From Agrobacterium larrymoorei (GTDB lineage: Bacteria > Pseudomonadota > Alphaproteobacteria > Rhizobiales > Rhizobiaceae): 64,000 bases of DNA. Position numbers and translations under genes: made by a program. A model generated the notes under the pieces. That model was not told the origin of the DNA, searched no databases, and saw only the letters and a program-made list of their open reading frames with translations. The stretch is from the NCBI RefSeq assembly GCF_030819275.1, contig NZ_JAUTBL010000001.1, positions 372,001 through 436,000 on the forward strand, given 5' to 3'. Within the stretch, counting starts at the first letter, position 1; each line of letters opens with the position of its first letter. Below are positions 38,893 through 47,887 of this stretch, one piece after another.

Positions 38893-40395
38893 TTGACAAC
38901 ATTCTCTGATCTTGGCCTGAGCCAAAAAGTCCTTTCCGCTATTGCCGATGCTGGCTACACCACGCCAACACCTATCCAGGCGGGCGCCATTCCTCCGGCG
39001 CTGGAAAGACGCGACATTTGCGGCATTGCACAGACGGGAACCGGCAAGACGGCGTCCTTCGTGCTGCCGATGCTCACCCTGCTCGAAAAGGGCCGCGCGC
39101 GCGCGCGAATGCCGCGCACACTCATTCTGGAACCGACGCGTGAACTGGCGGCCCAGGTTGCCGAGAACTTCGAGAAGTACGGCAAGAATCACAAGCTGAA
39201 CGTCGCACTTCTCATTGGCGGCGTTTCGTTCGAAGAGCAGGACCGCAAGCTGGAGCGTGGCGCAGATGTCTTGATCTGCACCCCCGGCCGTCTGCTCGAC
39301 CATTGCGAACGCGGCAAGCTTTTGATGACGGGCGTGGAAATCCTCGTCATCGATGAAGCCGACCGCATGCTCGACATGGGCTTTATCCCCGATATCGAGC
39401 GCATTGCGAAGATGATCCCCTTTACGCGCCAGACGCTGTTCTTCTCGGCCACCATGCCGCCGGAAATCCAGAAGTTGGCCGATCGCTTCCTGCAAAACCC
39501 GGTCCGCATTGAAGTGGCTAAACCCTCTTCGACGGCAAAGACCGTGACGCAGCGCATCGTCGCGACCCACGACAAGGATTACGAGAAGCGCGCCGTGCTT
39601 CGCGACCTGATCAAGGCTCAGACCGAGCTCAAGAACGCGATCATCTTCTGCAACCGCAAGAAGGACGTGGCCGATCTTTACCGGTCGCTCGAACGGCACG
39701 GTTTCTCCGTCGGCGCCCTGCATGGCGACATGGACCAGAATTCGCGGACAAAGATGCTCGCGGGCTTCAAGGACAATCAGATTACGCTGCTGGTCGCGTC
39801 GGACGTTGCCGCACGCGGTCTCGACATTCCCGATGTCAGCCATGTCTTCAACTTCGACGTCCCGATCCATGCGGAAGATTACGTCCATCGCATCGGCCGT
39901 ACCGGCCGCGCCGGTCGCTCCGGTGCCGCCTTCACGCTCGTCAATCGTCGTGACACCAAGTATCTCGACGCCATCGAGAAGCTGATTGGCGAAAAGATCG
40001 AGTGGCTGAGCGGAGATCTTTCGGAACTTCCCGCACCCATGGAAAGTTTCGCCACCGATCGTCCGCGCCGCGGCAAGGACAAAGAACGGGATCGTGGCCG
40101 TGGCCGCGACAGAAACCGCCGCGAAGAGACTCAACAGGTCGAAGCGGAAATCCCCAATGTGAAACCGGCTGACACCATTCAGGTTGCGGCAAATGGAGGC
40201 GACAAGGTGAAGGCAGAGCGCAGGCACGAAAAGGCACCTCGCAATTTCGAGCGGAGCCACGGTGCTTCCCATGCGAATGACGACAACCGTGATCGCCGTC
40301 GCCACTATCGCGACCATGATGATGGCCCGACTCCAGTCGGCTTTGGCGATGACATCCCGGCCTTCATGCTGATCGTCGCTAACGCCAAAGGCTGA
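38893..40395 (+). CDS. DEAD-box ATP-dependent RNA helicase
   Basis: The 500-residue protein has all the helicase motifs: Q-motif around TPTPIQ, AQTGTGKT, PTRELAAQ, VIDEADRMLD (DEAD), SATMP, and HRIGRTGRAG near the end of the second RecA domain. The last roughly 120 residues are a basic Arg/Asp-rich tail of the RhlE kind, which binds RNA. The start is TTG at 38893; no ATG lies near, and MTTFSDLGLSQKVL is the standard N-terminus. A weak GGAAA site is about a dozen bases upstream. Its stop overlaps the Nudix gene start (TGATG). Confidence 0.92.
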   Translation: MTTFSDLGLSQKVLSAIADAGYTTPTPIQAGAIPPALERRDICGIAQTGTGKTASFVLPMLTLLEKGRARARMPRTLILEPTRELAAQVAENFEKYGKNHKLNVALLIGGVSFEEQDRKLERGADVLICTPGRLLDHCERGKLLMTGVEILVIDEADRMLDMGFIPDIERIAKMIPFTRQTLFFSATMPPEIQKLADRFLQNPVRIEVAKPSSTAKTVTQRIVATHDKDYEKRAVLRDLIKAQTELKNAIIFCNRKKDVADLYRSLERHGFSVGALHGDMDQNSRTKMLAGFKDNQITLLVASDVAARGLDIPDVSHVFNFDVPIHAEDYVHRIGRTGRAGRSGAAFTLVNRRDTKYLDAIEKLIGEKIEWLSGDLSELPAPMESFATDRPRRGKDKERDRGRGRDRNRREETQQVEAEIPNVKPADTIQVAANGGDKVKAERRHEKAPRNFERSHGASHANDDNRDRRRHYRDHDDGPTPVGFGDDIPAFMLIVANAKG

Positions 40396-40808
40396 TGGCA
40401 CAGCCAGGCATCGATTTTCCCGGTGTCGGATGTGGTCTCGTCATCAGGCGGGACGGCAAGGTGTTGCTTTATAAGCGCGTAAAATCTCCCGAAGCTGGCC
40501 ACTGGAGCATTGTGGGCGGCAAGGTCGATCACATGGAGCACGCCCTTGCGGCTGCCCGTCGCGAGGCCGAGGAAGAAAGCGGGCTGACCATCGGGGACGT
40601 CCGCTTCCTCTGTATCAGCGAGCAGATCATACCAGCCGACAGGCAACATTGGCTGTCGCTCATCTACGTAACCGATGAGGTGACGGGAACGGCGCAATTG
40701 ACGGAGCCGGACAAGCTCTCCGAGATGGGCTGGTTCGATCTCAACGACCTGCCCTCTCCACTCTCTGTTTTCGCCCAGGATGCGTTTCGCCATCTCGCAT
40801 CACGATGA
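40395..40808 (+). CDS. Nudix hydrolase
   Basis: This 137-residue protein carries the Nudix box GGKVDHMEHALAAARREAEEE followed by SGL, matching Gx5Ex7REUxEExGU. Members hydrolyse nucleoside diphosphates linked to another group; the substrate here cannot be named, though the ADP-ribose/dinucleotide class is possible. The ATG shares a base with the helicase stop codon (TGATG), so translation is probably coupled. Position after a helicase gene may hint at nucleotide or RNA-end housekeeping. Confidence 0.9.
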   Translation: MAQPGIDFPGVGCGLVIRRDGKVLLYKRVKSPEAGHWSIVGGKVDHMEHALAAARREAEEESGLTIGDVRFLCISEQIIPADRQHWLSLIYVTDEVTGTAQLTEPDKLSEMGWFDLNDLPSPLSVFAQDAFRHLASR

Positions 40809-40955
40809 GATCATGACCGTGCCAAGGTTGGCGGTCCATCCATCACGCGACGAACAATCATTCTTTGCCATAAAGCGCATTTTTCTTGGCGTTGAACCTT
40901 TTGCATCCTGCTCAGCCTCGATAACATTGGACAATCGCACAGGATAATGCCGTTG

Positions 40956-42029
40956 ATGAATTCACTCCGCCTGCTCAGTTTTGCCATCAGTCTCAGCCTG
41001 GCTGGCGTTGCAAATGCTGCGACCATCGCAGTCGTTGCGCCGCAGAACGGCGCATATGAGACGCTGGGGTTGCAAATCCGGCAGGGTGTGAAGGCGGCGG
41101 CGGCAAAGGCCGGCCTCGATGTGATGGAGATCCATGAAAGCTGCGAAGACGGCAGCGGTGGTGCCATCGCTGACGGTCTCGTTGCGTCGAAAGTCTCCGT
41201 GGTTGTTGGTTTTCTATGTACGGAAACCCTCGCGGATGCGCTGCCGACGCTCAAGAATGCCGCAATCCCCGCCATCACTCTGTCGAGCCGCTCGCCCATC
41301 CTGATGGAAGATGCGTTGAAGCGCGGCTGGCCGCTCTTCCGCATGGCACCGTCGGAGAACGACGAGGCCTCTGCCGTGGCGGATATCATGCTGCGCGACT
41401 GGAAGGGATTGCCCTTTGCACTTCTTGATGATGGAACGATCTATAGCCGTGAGCTGGTGGACCGTGTGCGAGCGCGCTTGGAGGAGGCGGGATTGAAGCC
41501 GACCTTCACCGACACGCTGCGCCCTTCGCAGGAACAGCAGATCGCCCTTGTACGTCGCCTGAGCCGTACAGGCGTGACACATGTCTTCGCGGCGACAGAA
41601 CGCAATGACCTATCGATCATTGCACGCGACGCTGCGGCAGAGAAAATTCCCCTCCTCCTTATGGGCAGCGACGCGCTGCGAGCGGCAAACGCACCTGTTC
41701 CGCTACAGCCGGGCACGCTTGCTGTCGCCCTGCCGGACTACGCGGCCCTACCCTCTGCGGCAGACGTGGTTCAGCAGCGCCGCGCTGCCAACATCGAACC
41801 CGAAGGCTACGTTCTTCCGGCCTATGCCGCCGCCCAACTCTCAGCCCAGGCGCTGGAAAAGGCATCGGAACAATCGAAGCCCACGCCTGTTGTGATGGTT
41901 GGTACGACCTTCAACACGGTGATCGGCCCCGTCCTCTTCAACGATCACCACGAGTTGCAGGACAATCCCTACCGGCTCCAACGCTGGACCGGAACGAATT
42001 TCGTCTCTGTGGACAAGGCGCTAAATTAG
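40956..42029 (+). CDS. Orphan periplasmic binding protein, branched-chain amino acid type
   Basis: About 357 residues with a signal peptide ending at GVANA-ATIAVV, then a type I periplasmic-binding fold of the leucine-binding (Peripla_BP_6) sort. There are two lobes with LQIRQGVKAAAAKAG in lobe one and hinge segments near LSSRSPILME and LPSAADVVQQ. No permease or ATPase gene is adjacent, so it may act as a sensor or work with a distant transporter. The start is uncertain: ATG 40947 is only two bases from AGGA and ATG 40956 is eleven bases from it; the second gives a cleaner signal peptide. Confidence 0.85.
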   Translation: MNSLRLLSFAISLSLAGVANAATIAVVAPQNGAYETLGLQIRQGVKAAAAKAGLDVMEIHESCEDGSGGAIADGLVASKVSVVVGFLCTETLADALPTLKNAAIPAITLSSRSPILMEDALKRGWPLFRMAPSENDEASAVADIMLRDWKGLPFALLDDGTIYSRELVDRVRARLEEAGLKPTFTDTLRPSQEQQIALVRRLSRTGVTHVFAATERNDLSIIARDAAAEKIPLLLMGSDALRAANAPVPLQPGTLAVALPDYAALPSAADVVQQRRAANIEPEGYVLPAYAAAQLSAQALEKASEQSKPTPVVMVGTTFNTVIGPVLFNDHHELQDNPYRLQRWTGTNFVSVDKALN

Positions 42030-42168
42030 GGTGCTCCAGCGACGTCGTATCGCGAGATCGATTTCTATCTAATCGATTTGGCCCTTCTGAGGTTCGGATC
42101 GCCGCTTGTTGACCCATGCGTGCGGTGCTAAGGGCCAGCAACGCCTTGCCAAACAGGAGCATTTGCAG

Positions 42169-42846
42169 ATGACCCTTCCCGTCCGGATCGCCCCCTCCAT
42201 TCTTGCCTCCAACTTCGCAAAGCTCGGACAGGAAGTCGCCGATGTGACGGCCGCTGGCGCTGACTGGATTCATCTGGACATAATGGACGGACACTTTGTG
42301 CCGAACATGTCCTTCGGGCCGGATGTGATCAAGGCGCTTCGCCCCCACAGCAAAGCCTTCTTCGACTGCCATTTGATGATCGCGCCTGCCGATCCTTATT
42401 TTGAGGCCTTCGCGAAGGCCGGTTGCGACAGCATTACGGTCCATGCCGAAGCGGGCGTGCATTTGCACCGCTCGCTGCAAACCATCCGCTCGCTCGGCAA
42501 GAAGGTCGGCGTCACGCTCAATCCCGCAACGCCGCTTTCCGTGCTGGAAAACGTGCTGGACGATGTGGACCTCATCCTCATCATGAGCGTCAATCCAGGC
42601 TTTGGCGGTCAGAAGTTCATTCCCGCCATGCTCGACAAGATCCGCGCGGCGAAGTCGCTCATCGGCAATCGCCCGATTGAGCTGGAAGTGGATGGCGGCA
42701 TCACCACCGAAACGGCTGGCAGCGCTATTGCGGCGGGCGCCAATGTGCTGGTTGCGGGTTCTGCCGTGTTCAAGGGTGATGGCGTGGATGATTATACCAA
42801 AACCATCTCCGCTCTCAGAGCATCCGCCGAAAGCGGCAGGGCCTGA
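42169..42846 (+). CDS. rpe: Ribulose-phosphate 3-epimerase
   Basis: This 225-residue TIM-barrel enzyme of the pentose phosphate pathway interconverts ribulose 5-phosphate and xylulose 5-phosphate. Conserved sites are [21 protein letters not shown] (metal and catalytic residues), [15 protein letters not shown] and the phosphate-binding EVDGGI. The ATG at 42169 follows CAGGAG by nine bases; the open frame extends upstream but without a site. It precedes purB by 126 bases. Confidence 0.96.
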   Translation: MTLPVRIAPSILASNFAKLGQEVADVTAAGADWIHLDIMDGHFVPNMSFGPDVIKALRPHSKAFFDCHLMIAPADPYFEAFAKAGCDSITVHAEAGVHLHRSLQTIRSLGKKVGVTLNPATPLSVLENVLDDVDLILIMSVNPGFGGQKFIPAMLDKIRAAKSLIGNRPIELEVDGGITTETAGSAIAAGANVLVAGSAVFKGDGVDDYTKTISALRASAESGRA

Positions 42847-42972
42847 TCGCCACGTAAACGCCTTTCGGCAGAGGCCGTGTTGTCGAATTCACCCTGGCAC
42901 ACCGAATGCGTTGAGATTGCCGGAACACTTTGCTAAACGGGCACCAGATTTCTCACTCAAGAAGGCTTTGCC

Positions 42973-44280
42973 ATGATCCCTCGTTATTCCCGGCCGGAAA
43001 TGGTCGCTATCTGGTCGCCGGAAACCAAGTTCCGCATCTGGTTCGAAATCGAGGCGCATGCCTGTGACGCGCTGGCAGACATTGGCGTAATCCCGAAGGA
43101 AGCGGCAAAGACGATCTGGGAAAAGGGCGGAGCTGCCGAGTTCGACGTTGCCCGCATCGACGAGATCGAAGCCGTCACCAAGCACGACGTCATTGCCTTC
43201 CTCACCCATCTTGCAGAATTCGTTGGACCGGATTCCCGTTTCGTCCACCAGGGCATGACCTCATCCGACGTGCTCGACACGACGCTGAACATCCAGTTGG
43301 TTCGCGCTGCCGACCTGCTGATCGCCGGTATGGACCGCGTTCTGACCGCGCTGAAGACCCGCGCTTTCGAGCACAAGAACACGGTGCGTATCGGTCGCAG
43401 CCACGGCATTCATGCCGAGCCGACGACGATGGGCCTGACATTTGCCCGCTTCTATGCCGAGATGGACCGCAACCGCGCCCGCCTCATCAACGCCCGCGCC
43501 GAAATCGCCACGGGCGCCATCTCCGGCGCTGTCGGCACCTTCGCCAATATCGACCCTTCCGTCGAAGAGCATGTCTGCAAAGCGCTTGGTCTGTCGCCAG
43601 AGCCCGTATCCACGCAGGTGATCCCGCGTGATCGTCACGCCATGTTCTTTGCAACACTCGGCGTCATTGCCTCGTCGATCGAAAACGTCGCCATCGAAAT
43701 TCGCCACATGCAGCGCACGGAAGTTCTGGAGGCGGAAGAGTTCTTCTCTCCTGGCCAGAAGGGTTCCTCCGCCATGCCGCATAAGCGCAACCCGGTTCTG
43801 ACCGAGAACCTCACGGGTCTGGCTCGCCTCGTGCGCATGTCTGTCGTTCCTGCTTTGGAGAACGTTGCTCTCTGGCATGAGCGCGATATCAGCCACTCTT
43901 CCGTCGAGCGTGGCATCGGCCCGGACACCACCATCACGCTCGATTTCGCCCTCAACCGTCTGGCAGGCGTGATCGAGAAGCTGGTGATCTACCCGGAAAA
44001 CATGTTGAAGAACATGAACAAGTTCCGTGGTCTCGTCCATTCGCAGCGCGTCCTTCTGGCTCTGACACAAGCCGGCGTTTCGCGCGAGGATTCCTATCGC
44101 CTCGTTCAGCGCAATGCGATGAAGGTCTGGGAAGAAGGCAAGGACTTCCTCGAAGAACTGTTGTCGGACGAGGAAGTGCGCGCAGCCCTTCCGGAAGAGA
44201 CGATCCGCGAAAAGTTCGATCTTGGCTACCACACCAAGCATGTCGACACGATCTTCAAGCGTGTCTTTGGCGAGGCTTGA
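42973..44280 (+). CDS. purB: Adenylosuccinate lyase
   Basis: This is a 435-residue lyase of the fumarase/aspartase superfamily that acts twice in purine synthesis, on SAICAR and on adenylosuccinate. Key segments are RSHGIHAEPTTMG with the catalytic histidine, HQGMTSSDVLDT, and the signature loop FSPGQKGSSAMPHKRNP. AAGG seven bases before ATG supports the start. Together with purC, purS and purQ a few kilobases downstream it makes this a purine-synthesis neighbourhood, although the hydrolase gene, the repeats and the opposite-strand DUF1476 gene lie between. Confidence 0.97.
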   Translation: MIPRYSRPEMVAIWSPETKFRIWFEIEAHACDALADIGVIPKEAAKTIWEKGGAAEFDVARIDEIEAVTKHDVIAFLTHLAEFVGPDSRFVHQGMTSSDVLDTTLNIQLVRAADLLIAGMDRVLTALKTRAFEHKNTVRIGRSHGIHAEPTTMGLTFARFYAEMDRNRARLINARAEIATGAISGAVGTFANIDPSVEEHVCKALGLSPEPVSTQVIPRDRHAMFFATLGVIASSIENVAIEIRHMQRTEVLEAEEFFSPGQKGSSAMPHKRNPVLTENLTGLARLVRMSVVPALENVALWHERDISHSSVERGIGPDTTITLDFALNRLAGVIEKLVIYPENMLKNMNKFRGLVHSQRVLLALTQAGVSREDSYRLVQRNAMKVWEEGKDFLEELLSDEEVRAALPEETIREKFDLGYHTKHVDTIFKRVFGEA

Positions 44281-44304
44281 TCCCTCAGCATCACGATAAG
44301 AGTT

Positions 44305-44332
44305 GCTCACCTTGGACAGCACTGAGGTGAGC
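44305..44332. other. Hairpin after purB
   Basis: Perfect eight-base arms GCTCACCT (44305-44312) and AGGTGAGC (44325-44332) around a twelve-base loop, 25 bases past the purB stop. No T run follows, so it is more likely an RNA-stabilising hairpin than a terminator. Confidence 0.4.
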
Positions 44333-44429
44333 ACGACTGCATGGTGATACTCAGTCGCTCCCGACGCTTTGTGACTGATCCTGTGCTTTACATCTTGATA
44401 ACGCCAGCCAACACACCAAGATAAGCGGC

Positions 44430-45017
44430 ATGAAAGCATCAGAAGCAGATATACTCATTGTTCCCGGCTACACAAATTCCGGCCCCGACCACTGGCAAAG
44501 CCGCTGGCAGGAAAAGCTGTCGACAGCACGGCGCGTCGAGCAGGCGGAATGGTCTAAGCCTGTCCGCGAAGACTGGGTCGCTCGGCTTGTGGAGGAAGTC
44601 AACGCCTCGACGAAACCTGTGGTCCTCGTCGCGCATTCGCTCGGCGTGCCGACGGTTATCCATGCCCTGCCTGAAATCGGATCCAGGGTTGCTGGCGCGA
44701 TGCTCGTCGCACCGCCAGATGTTGCCAATCCCGAAATCCGGCCAAAGCATTTGATGACCTTTGGCCCCTATCCACGCGATCCGCTCCCATTCCCGGCGAT
44801 CACCATCGCCAGTCGCAACGATCCTTTCGGGACTTACGAGCATGCCGACGACATCGCCGCGGCCTGGGGCTCGCTTCTGATCGATGCTGGCATGTCAGGA
44901 CATATCAACACGGAATCGGGTCATGGTCCCTGGCCGGAGGGCACCATGGTCTTCGCCCAGTTCCTGAGCAAGCTTCAACCGCCGGCTGGCTTCGATACGG
45001 CTATTCATAACCGCTGA
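44430..45017 (+). CDS. RBBP9/YdeN-family serine hydrolase
   Basis: This is a 195-residue small alpha/beta hydrolase. N-terminal ILIVPGYTNSGPDHWQSRW is the family hallmark. The nucleophile is S70 in VAHSLGVPT, with a likely acid at about D131 (ASRNDPFG) and histidine in ESGHGPWPEG. The family is widespread and poorly characterised; substrates are unknown, so only hydrolase is safe. It has a weak ribosome site and follows purB by 149 bases. Confidence 0.88.
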   Translation: MKASEADILIVPGYTNSGPDHWQSRWQEKLSTARRVEQAEWSKPVREDWVARLVEEVNASTKPVVLVAHSLGVPTVIHALPEIGSRVAGAMLVAPPDVANPEIRPKHLMTFGPYPRDPLPFPAITIASRNDPFGTYEHADDIAAAWGSLLIDAGMSGHINTESGHGPWPEGTMVFAQFLSKLQPPAGFDTAIHNR

Positions 45018-45070
45018 AAAAACCAGTTCTCTTTGCCACTCTGACGGTGCATGGAAAGTAAAATAGAAAT

Positions 45071-45104
45071 GCCGCGCAAGTATATCCTGCGCGGCCTCGG
45101 CTTT
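45071..45104 (+). terminator. Probable terminator after the hydrolase gene
   Basis: Stem GCCGCGC (45071-45077) / GCGCGGC (45089-45095), then CTCGGCTTTTC. The T run is short, so termination may be partial. Confidence 0.5.
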
Positions 45105-45141
45105 TCGGCATCGGTGATCAAAAGCCATATGTGTCTGGTAG

Positions 45142-45165
45142 CCTGGAGACTGGATCATCTCCAGG
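45142..45165. other. Hairpin beside the mosaic repeats
   Basis: Arms CCTGGAGA (45142-45149) and TCTCCAGG (45158-45165), loop of eight, immediately left of the first mosaic repeat. It may be a fragment of the repeat family. Confidence 0.4.
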
Positions 45166-45169
45166 CATC

Positions 45170-45240
45170 AGAGCATCGGCGCGAAAACCGGAATCGACTT
45201 TCGGAAAAAGTACGATGCGCAGACTGAAAGAACGAGCGCC
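45170..45240. repeat. Rhizobial intergenic mosaic repeat, copy A
   Basis: The block from AGAGCATCGGCGCGAAAACC to GAACGAGCGCC has the wording of a short non-coding repeat scattered through Rhizobiaceae genomes. It has an AAACCGGAATCG / CGACTTTCGG internal dyad and a GATGCGCAGA stretch. Recognised from memory of the family; copy number was not computed. It is part of the 399-base gap 45018-45416. Confidence 0.6.
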
Positions 45241-45270
45241 CTTAGTGCATCCAAAATGACGCACGGCGCT

Positions 45271-45377
45271 CTAAAGCATGGTCCAGGCAAAAGTGTGCAG
45301 CGGTTTTGCGATAACGACATGCAATAACAAAGACCTAAAGCGTATGAGCGAACCTGAAGGATCGCGACACGCTTTAG
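45271..45377. repeat. RIME-like intergenic mosaic repeat, copy B
   Basis: The element is bounded by CTAAAGC (45271-45277) and GCTTTAG (45371-45377), with the typical RIME wording CAAAAGTGTGCAGCGGTTTT and a GACATGC segment inside. It shares many blocks with the inverted copy between purS and purQ (47029-47129). The outer arms can pair, making a roughly 107-base foldback. Confidence 0.65.
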
Positions 45378-45416
45378 GCCGAGCGCCGCCGGATGTTTGG
45401 AATTCGAAATGAAGAC

Positions 45417-45758
45417 TCAGGCAGCGCGCTTGCTGTCGAACTGCGCAATCCCATTGCGAAGTTCGTCGGCGGCACAGCGCAGGAGGCTGCTCATCTGGTC
45501 ATGGATCGCGTCATCAGTGACGCCAACGCCAGCAGCGACGAAATCGTCATGCAGCTTGTTGAACACGGCCTCATCGCCTTCGCGGCCGATGGCGGCGGCG
45601 ACGATCTCGCTGGCATAAGAATTGGCGTCTTCCTTGTGCATGAGGGATGCAGCCCAAAGGCCCATCAACCTGCTGCGCATGCCGTGAAGACGGAAGCTCA
45701 GTTCTTCTTCGTGAAAATACAAATTTTCAAGCGCTTTACCGCGTTTTCTCAGACCCAT
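45417..45758 (-). CDS. DUF1476 protein, ATP synthase zeta-subunit family
   Basis: This 113-residue all-helical protein has the family pattern: GKALENLYFHEEELSFRLHGMRSRLMGLWAASLM, then ASEIVAAAIGREGDEAVFNKLHDDFVAAGV and a last helix. In Paracoccus and other alphaproteobacteria DUF1476 (zeta) inhibits the F1-ATPase with its N-terminal segment. The N-terminus here (MGLRKRGKALEN) is short and keeps the FHEEELSFR region. It is isolated from atp genes and may be a paralogue. GGGG seven bases before the ATG supports the start. Confidence 0.82.
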   Translation of the reverse strand: MGLRKRGKALENLYFHEEELSFRLHGMRSRLMGLWAASLMHKEDANSYASEIVAAAIGREGDEAVFNKLHDDFVAAGVGVTDDAIHDQMSSLLRCAADELRNGIAQFDSKRAA

Positions 45759-46005
45759 GATTATACCCCGTTTTACTTAGTTGTTATTTGCGTCCTCTTG
45801 ATCGGGACAACACTGTTCTAGAATACAACTATTGAAAAAGCGTAACTTTGAGACGATGCCTTGGAAGAGCCAAAAACAAGGTTGAAGAATTGCAAACAAG
45901 CGCGCGCCGTCGCATTGTGAAATTGCTTCTTTTCCGTTATGGGACCGCTTCAAGAAACGAAACGACCGCCACCAGCACCGGCGCTAGAACAAGAGATATG
46001 TCGCT

Positions 46006-46770
46006 ATGAACCGTCGCCGCCGAATCTATGAAGGCAAGGCCAAGATCCTGTATGAAGGTCCGGAGCCCGGAACGCTCATCCAATTCTTCAAGGATGATGC
46101 CACCGCTTTCAACAAGAAGAAGCATGAAGTCATCGACGGAAAAGGCGTTCTGAACAACCGCATCTCGGAATATGTCTTCACGCATCTGAACAAGATCGGC
46201 ATTCCCACCCACTTCATCCGCCGCCTGAACATGCGCGAGCAGTTGATCAAGGAAGTGGAAATGATCCCGCTCGAGGTTGTCGTGCGCAACGTCGCCGCCG
46301 GCTCGCTTTCGAAGCGTCTCGGCATCGACGAGGGCATCGTGCTGCCGCGCTCGATCATCGAGTTCTATTACAAGTCGGATGCGCTCGAAGACCCGATGGT
46401 CTCCGAAGAGCACATCACCGCTTTCGGTTGGGCAAACCCTGCTGAGCTCGACGACATCATGGCACTCGCCATCCGCGTCAACGACTTCCTCTCCGGTCTC
46501 TTCCTTGGCGTCGGCATTCAGTTGGTCGATTTCAAGATCGAGTGCGGCCGTCTTTTCGAAGGCGATATGATGCGCATTATCCTTGCGGATGAAATTTCGC
46601 CGGATAGCTGCCGCCTGTGGGATATCGAGACGCAGGAAAAGATGGACAAAGACCGCTTTCGCCGCGATATGGGTGGGCTTGTGGAAGCCTATTCGGAAGT
46701 CGCGCGCCGTCTCGGCATCATCAATGAAAACGAACCGATCCGCGGCACAGGCCCGGTTCTCGTCAAGTGA
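46006..46770 (+). CDS. purC: SAICAR synthase
   Basis: This 254-residue ATP-dependent ligase joins aspartate to CAIR in purine synthesis. Family segments are [14 protein letters not shown] at the ATP loop, [30 protein letters not shown], and [27 protein letters not shown] with the metal-binding acids. The length is normal. It leads the purC-purS-purQ run; the promoter should lie in the 247 bases after the DUF1476 gene, which diverges. Confidence 0.96.
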   Translation: MNRRRRIYEGKAKILYEGPEPGTLIQFFKDDATAFNKKKHEVIDGKGVLNNRISEYVFTHLNKIGIPTHFIRRLNMREQLIKEVEMIPLEVVVRNVAAGSLSKRLGIDEGIVLPRSIIEFYYKSDALEDPMVSEEHITAFGWANPAELDDIMALAIRVNDFLSGLFLGVGIQLVDFKIECGRLFEGDMMRIILADEISPDSCRLWDIETQEKMDKDRFRRDMGGLVEAYSEVARRLGIINENEPIRGTGPVLVK

Positions 46771-46787
46771 AATCAGGAGACCATCAG

Positions 46788-47030
46788 GTGATCAAGGCAC
46801 GGGTGACTGTTACGCTGAAGAACGGCGTTCTCGATCCGCAGGGTAAGGCAATCGAAGGCGCGCTGGGGAGCCTCGGTTTTGATGGCGTCGGCCAGGTTCG
46901 TCAGGGCAAGGTCTTCGATCTTGAACTGAACACCACCGACAAGGCGAAGGCCGAAGAAAATCTGAAGGCGATGTGCGAGAAGCTTCTCGCCAACACCGTC
47001 ATCGAAAACTACGCGATCGCCATCCTCTAG
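46788..47030 (+). CDS. purS: Phosphoribosylformylglycinamidine synthase PurS subunit
   Basis: This 80-residue small subunit brings PurQ and PurL together to make FGAM from FGAR. IKARVTVTLKNGVLDPQGKAI and VRQGKVFDLEL are family features. The start is GTG at 46788, with AGGAG eight bases upstream; the earlier in-frame GTG at 46767 overlaps the purC stop and lacks a site. The TAG stop is supplied by the first bases of a mosaic repeat. Confidence 0.93.
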   Translation: MIKARVTVTLKNGVLDPQGKAIEGALGSLGFDGVGQVRQGKVFDLELNTTDKAKAEENLKAMCEKLLANTVIENYAIAIL

Positions 47031-47129
47031 AGCAACTGCGGTGAACGGTGGTTCACCTCCATTGCTTTCACTCTTTGTTTGACGCATTTCCGGACGAAAA
47101 ACCGCAGACACGTTTGCTGGAAATGCTCT
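47029..47129. repeat. RIME-like repeat between purS and purQ, copy C
   Basis: The element starts AGAGCA (47029-47034, overlapping the purS stop) and ends TGCTCT (47124-47129). Read on the minus strand it gives TTTCCAGCAAACGTGT, GCGGTTTTTCGTCCGG and AACAAAGAG, the same word order as copy B. It fills nearly all of the 119-base purS-purQ gap. Confidence 0.65.
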
Positions 47130-47149
47130 GAATTTCGGAGCCAAGGCCC

Positions 47150-47821
47150 ATGAAATCCGCAGTCGTCCAGCTTCCTGGCCTCAATCGCGACCGTGACATG
47201 ATCGCGGCCTTGACGAAGATTTCGGGCCAGGCACCCGTCACCATCTGGCAGACGGAAACACAAATCCCGGATGTCGATCTGATCGTCATCCCCGGCGGCT
47301 TTTCCTATGGCGATTACCTTCGTTGTGGCGCGATCGCGGCCCGCATGCCCGTCATGCAGGCGATCCGCGAGAAGGCGGAACAGGGCGTCAAGGTTCTGGG
47401 CGTCTGCAACGGCTTCCAGATTCTCGTCGAAGCCGGAATGTTGCCAGGTGCCTTGATGCGCAATGCCTCGCTCAAATTCGTCTGCCGCGAAGTCAAGCTC
47501 GAGGTCGTCAACAACGACACCGAGTTTACCCGCACCTACGATAAGGGCCAGATCATCCGTTCGCCCGTCGCCCATCACGATGGCAACTATTTCGTCGAGG
47601 CCGAGGAATTGAAGGCGATGGAAGACAATGGCCAGGTGGTGTTCCGTTACGCGGAGGACACCAACCCGAACGGCTCGCTGAATGATATTGCCGGTGTCAT
47701 CAACGCCAAGGGCAATGTTCTCGGCATGATGCCGCATCCGGAAAACCTCATCGAAGCGGCCCATGGCGGCAAGGATGGCCGCGGCATATTCGCCTCGGCG
47801 CTCGGCGTTATCGCTGCCTGA
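47150..47821 (+). CDS. purQ: Phosphoribosylformylglycinamidine synthase PurQ subunit
   Basis: This 223-residue class I glutamine amidotransferase supplies ammonia to PurL. The triad is visible: C86 in [11 protein letters not shown], and the His/Glu pair in MMPHPENL near residue 197. [13 protein letters not shown] is the usual oxyanion-loop strand. It is separated from purS by a mosaic repeat but lies on the same strand and ends at a strong terminator, so the three genes probably share transcripts. Confidence 0.96.
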   Translation: MKSAVVQLPGLNRDRDMIAALTKISGQAPVTIWQTETQIPDVDLIVIPGGFSYGDYLRCGAIAARMPVMQAIREKAEQGVKVLGVCNGFQILVEAGMLPGALMRNASLKFVCREVKLEVVNNDTEFTRTYDKGQIIRSPVAHHDGNYFVEAEELKAMEDNGQVVFRYAEDTNPNGSLNDIAGVINAKGNVLGMMPHPENLIEAAHGGKDGRGIFASALGVIAA

Positions 47822-47835
47822 TATCAACAGCATCG

Positions 47836-47866
47836 AGCCGGGCGCATCAGCCCGGCTTTCTTTTTG
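47836..47866 (+). terminator. Intrinsic terminator after purQ
   Basis: Stem AGCCGGGC (47836-47843) / GCCCGGCT (47850-47857), loop of six, then TTCTTTTTG. It lies 15 bases after the stop codon. Confidence 0.9.
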
Positions 47867-47887
47867 CCGCTCCTGCTGGATTGAAGA

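Noticed and set aside
38845-40401. 518-codon open frame on the minus strand
   Set aside because: Antisense to the DEAD-box helicase gene.
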